A DNA stretch of 6,132 nt from Rhodospirillales bacterium. Its GTDB lineage: Bacteria; Pseudomonadota; Alphaproteobacteria; Acetobacterales; Acetobacteraceae. The DNA is taken from the NCBI GenBank assembly GCA_025352915.1, contig JANXSA010000703.1, positions 1 to 6,132 of the forward strand. Reading direction: 5' to 3'. This document shows positions 1 through 6,132 of this stretch, in pieces. The notes under the pieces are model-generated. The model was not told the origin of the DNA. It did no database searches and saw only the letters and a list, made by a program, of their open reading frames with translations. The position numbers were made by a program, and so were the translations under genes. How positions within the stretch are numbered: the first letter of the stretch is position 1; each line of letters opens with the position of its first letter.

Positions 1-22
1 GAGGGGCAAAGCCCCCGCCTTT
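1..22. repeat. G-rich hairpin at window edge, possible terminator or repeat
   Basis: GGGGC (3-7) and GCCCC (11-15) form a perfect 5-bp stem around AAA, six bases beyond the stop codon side of the EamA gene. On the plus strand it is followed by a pyrimidine stretch with T runs (18-29). On the minus strand, the direction of the gene, any T tract would lie outside the window. The motif AGCCCCCGCCTT (10-21) recurs with one extra C at 31-43, across the 3' end of the gene, so this may be part of a dispersed repeat. A terminator role for the EamA gene is inference. Confidence 0.4.
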
Positions 23-28
23 CTTCCT

Positions 29-940
29 TCAGCCCCCCGCCTTGGGCCGATGCAGGGCTAACCCCGCGGCGGCGAGCATGAGGGTCATGCCGGCGGCGTC
101 GATGGGGGTGACGTGTTCGTCGGCCAGGGCGATTCCGAGGAGGACGGCGACGATGGGGGAGATGAAGGCGTAGGTTCCGACGCGTCCGGCGCCCCAGTCG
201 CGCATCAGGCGGAAGTAGATGATGGTGGCACCGAGCGAGGCGGGCAGGAGCAGGTACCACCAGGCGGCCCAGGCGACGGGGCTCCATTGCAGGCGGGCGG
301 CGTCGCGGGCGCCGGGTTCGAAGGCGAGGGCGAAGACCAGGAGTACGGCGCCGCCGATGAAATTGGTGATGGCGACCAGGTGGACGGGGGGCAGGGTGCG
401 CATCAGGGGCCGGGCGGCGACCGAGGCGTAGCAGTAGGCGAGGTTGCCCAGGACCACGCCGGTGGCGCCGAGGATTTCCAGCGTGTCGAGGTCGCCGACG
501 GCGGCGCGGGGGCCGTAGAGCACGAGGACACCGGCGACGCCGACGGCCAGGGCGCCGAGGTGGCGGCGGCTGAAGCGCTCCTGGCCGAGCATGGCGGCGA
601 AGGCGACCATGGCGATCGGGGTGAGGGCGGAGTTGAGGACGGCGGCGAGGCCGCTGGAGATGTGGCGCAGGCCGTAGAGCATGATGATCGCGTTGAGCGG
701 GATCATCATGACGGAGACCCAGATGATGCGGCCCCAGAGGCGCGGGGGGACGCGCACGGGGGTGCCGCGCAGGGCGAGAAAGATCAGCAGCACGGCGCCG
801 GCGACGCTCCAGCGCAGGCCGGAGAACAGGCCGGGCGGCACTTCGGCGGTGCCGGCCTTCATCGCCAGCCAGTTGGTGCCCCAGACGAGGCACAGGAAGA
901 GGAAAAGGCCGCGCTGGATGGCGGCGGGGGAGAGCGCCAT
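29..940 (-). CDS. EamA/DMT-family inner-membrane transporter
   Basis: A 303-residue polytopic membrane protein of the drug/metabolite transporter superfamily with two tandem EamA domains, roughly residues 10-142 and 155-297. About ten hydrophobic segments are visible (near 9-28, 37-57, 70-89, 95-117, 126-143, 156-175, 187-207, 225-246, 253-272, 279-297). The first helix carries the family-typical VWGTNWLAMKAG (19-30), and each domain ends with a short charged tail after its last helix, as usual. The length matches the family norm of about 300. The ATG start gives an N-terminus (MALSPAAIQRG) leading directly into TM1; a GAAGAA four bases upstream is only a weak ribosome binding site. Substrate cannot be told from sequence: family members export amino acids, metabolites or drugs. 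It lies 143 bp after trpF, so co-transcription is possible but not evident. The last codons (PKAGG) fall in a G-rich motif repeated just downstream. Confidence 0.93.
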   Translation of the reverse strand: MALSPAAIQRGLFLFLCLVWGTNWLAMKAGTAEVPPGLFSGLRWSVAGAVLLIFLALRGTPVRVPPRLWGRIIWVSVMMIPLNAIIMLYGLRHISSGLAAVLNSALTPIAMVAFAAMLGQERFSRRHLGALAVGVAGVLVLYGPRAAVGDLDTLEILGATGVVLGNLAYCYASVAARPLMRTLPPVHLVAITNFIGGAVLLVFALAFEPGARDAARLQWSPVAWAAWWYLLLPASLGATIIYFRLMRDWGAGRVGTYAFISPIVAVLLGIALADEHVTPIDAAGMTLMLAAAGLALHRPKAGG

Positions 941-1060
941 GGGGTTCTTCGCGGCGGGGGAGGCTCTTCATACCGCGGGGCTTGGCGTGGGCGGCCTGTT
1001 GTGTCGGCATGGCCGGGTGGCGCGGGGGTCAGTCGGCCGGGGTGGCCAGGGCGATGATCA

Positions 1061-1076
1061 CGCCGCGCGGGCGGCG
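1061..1076 (-). terminator. hairpin downstream of trpF, weak terminator candidate
   Basis: CGCCGC (1061-1066) and GCGGCG (1071-1076) form a perfect 6-bp stem around a 4-base loop, starting 8 bases past the trpF stop codon. No T tract follows on the minus strand, so if it ends transcription it is not a canonical intrinsic terminator. In GC-rich DNA a stem of this size can arise by chance. The rest of the 143-bp gap (941-1083) shows no convincing gene, repeat or strong promoter. Confidence 0.25.
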
Positions 1077-1083
1077 TTGCTGT

Positions 1084-1707
1084 TCAAGCTGCGCCTGCGG
1101 CGCGGACGAAGGCGGCGACCAAGGCCGGGTCCTTGATGCCCGCCTGGCGTTCGACGCCGGAGGAGACATCCACGGCCGGCGCGGCGGTGGCGCGGATGGC
1201 GTCGGCGACGTTGGCGGGGGTCAGCCCGCCGGCCAGCAGCCAGGGCGCCGGGGCGCGCCAGCCGGCCAGGATCGACCAGTCGAATGCCACCGCGTTGCCG
1301 CCGGGACGGGTGGCGCCGGGGGGCGGCTTGGCCTCGATGAGGAAGCCGTCCACGCCCTGGGCATCGCGCGGCAGGTCGGCTTGGGTGGCGACACCGATGG
1401 CGCGCCAGACAGGGAGGTTGAAGCGTGCGCGGATGTCGGCGGCGCGCGCGGCGTCGGCATAGATTTGCAACACGTCGAGCGGGACGGCGGCCAGGGTGTC
1501 GGCGATTTCGGCGTCGGTCGGCGCGACGAACAGCCCGACCTTGGCCGGTGTGCCGGGCCGGGCAGCGAGGGTTGCGGCGGCGGCCGGGGCGCTGTAGCGC
1601 GGCGAAGCGGGGAAGAAATTGAAGCCGACCCAGTCGGCGCCGGCGGCAACCACGGCGTCCATGCCCTCGGCGGTGGTGATGCCGCAGATTTTGATCCTCA
1701 CGGTCAC
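1084..1707 (-). CDS. trpF: phosphoribosylanthranilate isomerase
   Basis: TrpF converts N-(5'-phosphoribosyl)anthranilate to CdRP, the third step of tryptophan synthesis, in the cytoplasm. The 207-residue product is a full-length single-domain (beta/alpha)8 barrel. It shows the N-terminal IKICGIT (5-11) with catalytic Cys8, GADWVGFNFFPASPRY (23-38), KVGLFV (56-61), FDW (142-144), LLAGGLTPANV (157-167) and the phosphate-binding DVSSGVE (180-186). I chose the GTG at 1707 because it sits in a GTGA overlap with the lapA stop and puts the KICGIT strand at residue 6, as in the family; a longer frame upstream is only lapA out of frame. A second in-frame GTG at 1701 is an alternative. Oddities: the usual catalytic Asp of LLDxK is Glu125 (FLIEAK), the QLHG motif reads LQIYA (80-84), and the GGTG/GGSG loop reads PGGNA (135-139). 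trpB and trpA do not follow. Confidence 0.95.
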   Translation of the reverse strand: MTVRIKICGITTAEGMDAVVAAGADWVGFNFFPASPRYSAPAAAATLAARPGTPAKVGLFVAPTDAEIADTLAAVPLDVLQIYADAARAADIRARFNLPVWRAIGVATQADLPRDAQGVDGFLIEAKPPPGATRPGGNAVAFDWSILAGWRAPAPWLLAGGLTPANVADAIRATAAPAVDVSSGVERQAGIKDPALVAAFVRAAGAA

Positions 1708-2048
1708 GGTTTCGTCTCGGCCGGCGGCAGGAGCGTGGCGCTGGGGAGTTGGCCGGCGTTGGCCATGCGGGCCTGGGTTGCCGCCAGCTCGGTGCGCAGG
1801 GCCGCCGCTTCCTGGCCGGCGCGGCGGGCGCGCAGGCGTGATCCCAGGCCGGCGATCCAAGTGGTCAGCGCGCCCAGCAGGAAGGCCAGGCCCATGGCGC
1901 ACAGGATCACCAGCGACAGCGGGGCGGCGACCAGCAGGTCGGTCGGCCAGAGGGTCAGACGCACCATCTCGGTGTTCGACAGGGCGAACAGGATCACCAG
2001 CAACAGCAAGGGACTGAGGAGGATCAGGCGCCAGAACAAGGAACGCAT
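1704..2048 (-). CDS. lapA: LapA-domain (DUF1049) small inner-membrane protein
   Basis: A 114-residue protein with two hydrophobic segments (about 5-23 and 41-64), the LapA/DUF1049 pattern ALSNTEMVRLTLWP between and before them, and a basic, Ala/Arg-rich C-terminal stretch (about 69-96) that could form a short coiled coil. In E. coli, LapA works with LapB in assembly and regulation of lipopolysaccharide synthesis; whether this homologue does so is inferred only from the family. I chose the ATG at 2048 because it is followed directly by a typical positive-then-hydrophobic N-terminus. An upstream in-frame ATG at 2108 would add 20 residues translated from the adjacent AT-rich repeat and is not credible. 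The Shine-Dalgarno is weak (GGATGAG, far from the ATG). Its TGA stop overlaps the trpF GTG (GTGA), implying coupled translation. Placement between ihfB and trpF is common in alphaproteobacteria. Confidence 0.88.
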   Translation of the reverse strand: MRSLFWRLILLSPLLLLVILFALSNTEMVRLTLWPTDLLVAAPLSLVILCAMGLAFLLGALTTWIAGLGSRLRARRAGQEAAALRTELAATQARMANAGQLPSATLLPPAETKP

Positions 2049-2080
2049 GGTGGGGGGCTCATCCAGGGGAGAAGGAAGAT

Positions 2081-2202
2081 TCTTCTTTTTGTGAACAAAA
2101 AGAAGCAAAAAACTTTATCCGTTGGCGCGTCGTCAGGCCGGGGGGTGGCTCGGGTCTGAATGGATGAAGTTTTTTTGCTTCTTTTTGTTCACAAAAAGAA
2201 GA
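2081..2202. repeat. AT-rich paired inverted repeat (REPIN-like) between ihfB and lapA
   Basis: Two arms, 2081-2120 (40 nt) and 2162-2202 (41 nt), are inverted copies of each other that differ by one A indel and one substitution. They flank a GC-rich 41-nt spacer (2121-2161). Each arm holds its own perfect palindrome: an 11-bp stem, CTTCTTTTTGT pairing with ACAAAAAGAAG around two bases, at 2082-2105 and 2178-2201. Each arm then has a run of six or seven A (T on the other strand) towards the spacer. The strong AT bias in a GC-rich genome marks it as a distinct element. It begins 8 bases after the ihfB stop and ends about 30 bases before the lapA start. It may act as a transcript-end or processing hairpin; a dispersed REP-doublet nature is inferred from structure alone. 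Confidence 0.88.
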
Positions 2203-2209
2203 CTTGCCT

Positions 2210-2497
2210 TCAAACCTTCCCGCGGTTCACCCGGTCGCGCAGTTCCTTGCCGGCCTTGAAGAACGGCACGACTTTTTCATCGACGGGCACGGCGGCGCCG
2301 GTGCGCGGGTTGCGGCCGGTGCGGGCGTCGCGTTTCTTGATGGTGAAGGCGCCGAAGCCGCGCAGTTCGACGCGCTCGCCACGCGACAGGGCGGCGGTGA
2401 TTTCGGTGAAGATGGTGGCGACGATGATCTCGACGTCGCGGCTCAGCAGATGCGGATTCGCGGCAGCCAGCTCGGCGATCAGTTCCGATTTGGTCAT
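2210..2497 (-). CDS. ihfB: integration host factor subunit beta
   Basis: IhfB pairs with IhfA (encoded elsewhere) to form the IHF heterodimer, a nucleoid protein that bends DNA sharply and assists recombination, replication and transcription. The 95-residue product is the normal length. It shows the N-terminal helical region starting [10 protein letters not shown], the family signature [14 protein letters not shown] (43-56) and the DNA-intercalating arm GRNPRTG (61-67) with Pro64 at the tip, followed by [15 protein letters not shown] (77-91). The MTKSELI start and the R-x-NP-x-TG arm favour IHF beta over HU. The ATG at 2497 has a good CGGAG eight bases upstream. It starts 18 bp after sppA and probably shares the rpsA-sppA transcript. 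An AT-rich inverted repeat follows 8 bp after its stop and may define the end of this unit. Confidence 0.96.
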   Translation of the reverse strand: MTKSELIAELAAANPHLLSRDVEIIVATIFTEITAALSRGERVELRGFGAFTIKKRDARTGRNPRTGAAVPVDEKVVPFFKAGKELRDRVNRGKV

Positions 2498-2505
2498 GCA
2501 TGCTG

Positions 2506-2510
2506 CTCCG
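2506..2510 (-). promoter_or_regulatory. ribosome binding site of ihfB
   Basis: CGGAG on the minus strand, eight bases upstream of the ATG at 2497. It supports that start over the out-of-frame ATG four bases earlier (2501), which shares the ATGCATG sequence. It is the clearest Shine-Dalgarno sequence in the window. Confidence 0.65.
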
Positions 2511-2515
2511 TCGCG

Positions 2516-3442
2516 CTATTCGGCCAAGTCCGCAGGCTGCCAGATGGCCCAGGCACCGTCAAGCTGTTGAGAGAGAACAGTTTTCACTAGGGCACCGAGC
2601 AGGCCCAGGAAGGATTCGCCCAGCGCGCGTTCGGCGAGGCCGCGCTTGCCCACGTCGCGCGCCGGCAGGGTGATGCCGACCTGTTTGGTCTCGGCCAGCC
2701 AGGCACGCGCCTCGCGCTCCGCCCCGATGGCGTCGATCAGGCCGAGCTTCAGCGCCTGGCGCCCGGTATAGGGCCGGCCGTCGGCGAGTTCGCGCACCCG
2801 GGCCGGCTCCATGCGGCGCCCGGCGGCGACCATGGCGATGAACTGTTCATGCATATCGGCAATGAGGTCCTGCAGCATCGCACGCGCCGGGGGGCTCAGC
2901 TTGCGCGCCAGGCTGGGTTCGTCCTTGAGCGCGCCGGAGGCCAGGGAGTTGTCGCCGATGCCCAGTTTTTCCAGCAGGCCGGAAAACTCGGGTACTTGCA
3001 GTTTTACACCGATCGAGCCGGTCAGGGTGGCTTCGCGGGCGAAGACGCGGGCGGCGGGCATGGCGATCATGTAGCCGGCCGAGGCGGCGGTGCCGCCCAT
3101 CACCGCGACCACCGGCTTTTTCGCGGCCACGCGGGCGATGGCATCGTGCAGCGATTCGCCACCGGAGACGGTGCCGCCGGGGCTGTCGATGGCCACCAGC
3201 AAGGCGCGCGCGGTGTCGTCCTTGGCCACCGCGTCGATCGCCTCGACGAGGCGGCGATCCTCGGTGATGGTGCCGGCGATAGTCAGGCGGGCGACGTGAT
3301 CGCGGCCCAGCACGGTGTCGGCGTCGCGGCCCAGGGCGAGCAGGCCGGTGACCACCACCGCCAGGACCGCCACCGTCCGCCACAGGAAAAGGCGGCGCTT
3401 GAGGCGCCGCCTGTCCAGTAGCAGGTCGGATTCCAGGGTCAC
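2516..3442 (-). CDS. sppA: signal peptide peptidase SppA, 36-kDa type (peptidase family S49)
   Basis: A 308-residue membrane-anchored serine protease expected to degrade cleaved signal peptides in or at the inner membrane, with its catalytic domain outside the cytoplasm. The short basic N-terminus (RRRLKRR, 11-17) precedes one membrane segment (about 18-38). The S49 domain shows the strand ALLVAIDSPGGTVSGGE (80-96), the nucleophile region GGTAASAGYMIA (116-127) with Ser121, LTGSIGV (140-146), and the likely general-base Lys173 in SGALKDEPS (169-177). It is the short, single-domain form, unlike the 67-kDa E. coli enzyme. The residue after the nucleophile is Ala (AASAGY) where many family members have Gly. 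The start is GTG at 3442; no ATG fits, and the 27-bp gap after rpsA has no clear Shine-Dalgarno, which suggests translation depends on read-through from rpsA. The stop is 18 bp before ihfB. Confidence 0.93.
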   Translation of the reverse strand: MTLESDLLLDRRRLKRRLFLWRTVAVLAVVVTGLLALGRDADTVLGRDHVARLTIAGTITEDRRLVEAIDAVAKDDTARALLVAIDSPGGTVSGGESLHDAIARVAAKKPVVAVMGGTAASAGYMIAMPAARVFAREATLTGSIGVKLQVPEFSGLLEKLGIGDNSLASGALKDEPSLARKLSPPARAMLQDLIADMHEQFIAMVAAGRRMEPARVRELADGRPYTGRQALKLGLIDAIGAEREARAWLAETKQVGITLPARDVGKRGLAERALGESFLGLLGALVKTVLSQQLDGAWAIWQPADLAE

Positions 3443-3469
3443 GCGATGGCCCCGGCGATGCCGCTCGGA

Positions 3470-5170
<1,701 letters not shown>

Positions 5171-5353
5171 GAGGGTGGGTCTATCCTTGCGCGGCCCAGA
5201 GGGACCGGGATGAGTGCGCGCTATCCCTCGCAGGAAGCACGACGTGCCCGCGCGCCCGCATCGGCGGGGAGGCGCAGGCCGGGTTTGAGACGCCGCGCGG
5301 ATGCGTGACCGGGCGGAGAGAAGCGCCGGGCGGGGGAGGAGTCAAGCGGGAAG
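5171..5353 (-). promoter_or_regulatory. rpsA upstream leader region with several hairpins
   Basis: About 180 bp without a credible gene before rpsA. Visible short palindromes are GGCCC/GGACC around AGAG at 5193-5206 (one G-U pair), GCACG-A-CGTGC at 5237-5247, and CCCGC/GCGGG around ATCG at 5255-5268. AAGGA at 5184-5188 is the only Shine-Dalgarno-like sequence and is 13 bases from the start codon. In E. coli the rpsA leader is structured, lacks a strong Shine-Dalgarno and is autoregulated by S1; a similar arrangement here is an inference from the family and from these hairpins. Stems of this size are also common by chance in such GC-rich DNA. Confidence 0.4.
5317..5346 (-). promoter_or_regulatory. 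candidate rpsA promoter
   Basis: On the minus strand CTTGACT (about 5346-5340) matches the -35 box favoured in alphaproteobacteria. At 17-18 bases spacing the sequence is only CTTCTCT, a poor -10 box. It is the best-looking -35 between the GC-rich repeat and rpsA, and would give a leader of roughly 140 bases. The call is weak. Confidence 0.25.
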
Positions 5354-5488
5354 GCAAGCAAGGCTCCGCCGGCAAGGGGCCGAGGGCCCCTTGACCCCCA
5401 TTTACTGGACGGCTGGTGGGTTGGACTCCGGGTGCAAAGTCATGGGGTCAAGGGGCCGCCGGCCCCTTGCCGCCGGAGGCTTGCTCGC
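5354..5488. repeat. GC-rich paired inverted repeat (REPIN-like), overlapping the 3' end of cmk
   Basis: Arm A (5354-5401, 48 nt) and arm B (5442-5488, 47 nt) are inverted copies, with five substitutions and one C indel by my alignment, around a 40-nt spacer (5402-5441). Each arm contains a perfect 9-bp hairpin, CAAGGGGCC pairing with GGCCCCTTG around three loop bases (5373-5393 and 5449-5469). Two of the five substitutions fall in this loop and none in the stem. Each arm also carries the flanking block resembling AAGCCTCCGGCGG, and TTGACCCC. Arm B lies largely inside cmk and supplies its last 12 codons and TGA stop. The hairpin may also mark the cmk transcript end, although no T tract follows. 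Mobile or dispersed status is inferred from structure. Confidence 0.85.
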
Positions 5489-6110
5489 TGATTCTGCCTT
5501 CGATCAGCGCCAAGGCGGTGGCGAAAGCCGCATCGGCATCCAGCGTCGTCGTATCGAGGAGCATGGCGTCCTCGGCGGGTTTCATGGGGGCCGCCGCCCG
5601 CGCCCGGTCGGCCGCGTCGCGGGCGTGGACTTCGGCGGTGATGGCGGCGCGGTCGGCGGCGACGCCGCGGGCGCGCAGTTCGGCCCAGCGGCGGCGGCCG
5701 CGTTCCTCGACGCTGGCGGTGACGTAGAGCTTGGCGGGGGCGTTGGGGAAGATGACGGTGCCGATGTCGCGGCCGTCCAGGACGGCGCCGTGGGCGTGGC
5801 CGAAGCTGCGCTGGAAGTCGAGCAGGGCGGCGCGGACGGCGGGGACGGAGGCGACCAGGCTGGCGGCTTCGTCGACCGGGGGGCCGCGCAGGTCGGAGCG
5901 GGCGGTGTCCCCGGGCTTGAGCGTGCGGGCGGCGGCGATGGCGGCATCGGCGTCGGCGGGGTTGTGGCCGGCCTCGATCACCCGGCGGGCGACGGCGCGG
6001 TAGAGCAGGCCGGTGTCGAGGTAGGGCAGGTTAAAGTGCTGGGCGAGGCGGCGGGCCAGGGTGCCCTTGCCGGCGGCGGCGGGGCCGTCGATTGCGATGA
6101 TCAGCGGCAT
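5448..6110 (-). CDS. cmk: (d)CMP kinase (cytidylate kinase)
   Basis: Cmk phosphorylates CMP and dCMP with ATP in cytoplasmic pyrimidine nucleotide metabolism. The 220-residue product starts MPLIIAIDGPAAAGKGT with the P-loop at 9-17 (Lys15). It then shows LDTGLLYRAV (31-40) and the CMP-binding region, including DGRDIGTVIFPNAPAKLYV (112-130). The lid region is RRRWAELRARGV (139-150), and the late arginines in RDAADRARAAAP (164-175) precede LLDTT (184-188). Length is near the family norm (E. coli 227). The ATG at 6110 shares one base with the stop of the upstream frame (TGATG), supporting this start. Residues 209-220 (EQASGGKGPAAP) and the stop are encoded inside a GC-rich inverted-repeat arm, so the C-terminal tail appears to be repeat-derived. 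In alphaproteobacteria cmk usually lies between aroA and rpsA, as seems the case here. Confidence 0.97.
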   Translation of the reverse strand: MPLIIAIDGPAAAGKGTLARRLAQHFNLPYLDTGLLYRAVARRVIEAGHNPADADAAIAAARTLKPGDTARSDLRGPPVDEAASLVASVPAVRAALLDFQRSFGHAHGAVLDGRDIGTVIFPNAPAKLYVTASVEERGRRRWAELRARGVAADRAAITAEVHARDAADRARAAAPMKPAEDAMLLDTTTLDADAAFATALALIEGRISEQASGGKGPAAP

Positions 6111-6132
6111 CAGGCGGCGACCAGCGCCGGCG
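6110..6132 (-). CDS. 3' end of an upstream gene (partial), possibly aroA
   Basis: The frame whose TGA (6112-6110) overlaps the cmk ATG by one base reads PALVAA then stop, and stays open to the window edge. The TGATG junction is typical of coupled genes. The usual alphaproteobacterial neighbour here is aroA (EPSP synthase), but six residues cannot identify it; that name is inference from gene order only. Confidence 0.4.

Noticed and set aside
113..1057. Plus-strand open frame of 314 codons opposite the EamA transporter
   Set aside because: Its composition is dominated by Gly, Asp, Glu and Ala with repetitive GGDG-like runs, the usual shadow of a GC-rich membrane protein gene. The minus-strand frame has ten credible TM segments.
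941..1085. Possible trpB remnant or small gene between trpF and the transporter (frames reading MPTQQAAHAKPRG and ending GVIIALATPAD)
   Set aside because: Neither string resembles the conserved TrpB N-terminus closely enough, both are very short, and one simply runs out of frame into the transporter gene.
982..2094. Plus-strand open frame of 370 codons spanning the trpF and lapA region
   Set aside because: It crosses two clear minus-strand genes and the AT-rich repeat, and shows no domain-like sequence.
2049..2108. N-terminal extension of lapA starting MLLFVHKKK
   Set aside because: The extension is a translation of the palindromic repeat; the same LLFVHKKK string appears from the other arm on the opposite strand. 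The ATG at 2048 gives a normal LapA N-terminus.
2081..2202. CRISPR array or tRNA-like structure in the AT-rich repeat
   Set aside because: There are only two copies and they are inverted, not direct repeats with variable spacers; no cloverleaf or CCA-type end can be drawn.
5181..5375. 64-codon minus-strand frame in the rpsA leader, considered as a leader peptide
   Set aside because: Pro/Ala/Arg-rich composition without any motif; it starts inside the repeat arm and has no clear ribosome binding site. Open frames of this size are expected in such GC-rich DNA.

Overview
This is a G+C-rich chromosomal segment in which every convincing gene lies on the minus strand, so transcription runs from right to left. 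The gene content and order (a possible aroA end, then cmk, rpsA, sppA, ihfB, lapA, trpF) is a classic alphaproteobacterial housekeeping neighbourhood. The TrpF sequence style and the palindromic intergenic repeats suggest a member of the Rhodospirillales, most likely Acetobacteraceae-like. That placement is inference from memory of the families, not a database result.

Layout in transcription order: (1) 6132-6110, the last codons of an upstream gene whose stop overlaps the cmk start by one base. (2) cmk, cytidylate kinase, 6110-5448. (3) A 277-bp non-coding stretch holding a GC-rich paired inverted repeat, which reaches into the 3' end of cmk, and the rpsA leader. (4) rpsA, six-domain ribosomal protein S1, 5170-3470. 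(5) sppA, membrane-anchored signal peptide peptidase, 3442-2516. (6) ihfB, IHF beta subunit, 2497-2210. (7) A 161-bp gap filled mostly by an AT-rich paired inverted repeat. (8) lapA, small two-TM membrane protein, 2048-1704. (9) trpF, 1707-1084, overlapping lapA by 4 bases. (10) A 143-bp gap, then a ten-TM EamA/DMT-family transporter, 940-29, with a hairpin at the window edge.

rpsA, sppA and ihfB are tightly packed (27 and 18 bp gaps) and are probably one transcription unit serving translation, envelope proteolysis and nucleoid architecture. lapA and trpF form a translationally coupled pair. The EamA gene is probably separate.

No obvious new enzymatic system is present; the coding content is ordinary. 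The parts worth a second look are two unrelated-sequence repeats with the same architecture (two inverted 40-48 bp arms, each itself a perfect hairpin, around a 40-41 bp spacer). One has become the C-terminal tail and stop codon of cmk. TrpF also shows active-site substitutions, and trpF is not followed by trpB/trpA.
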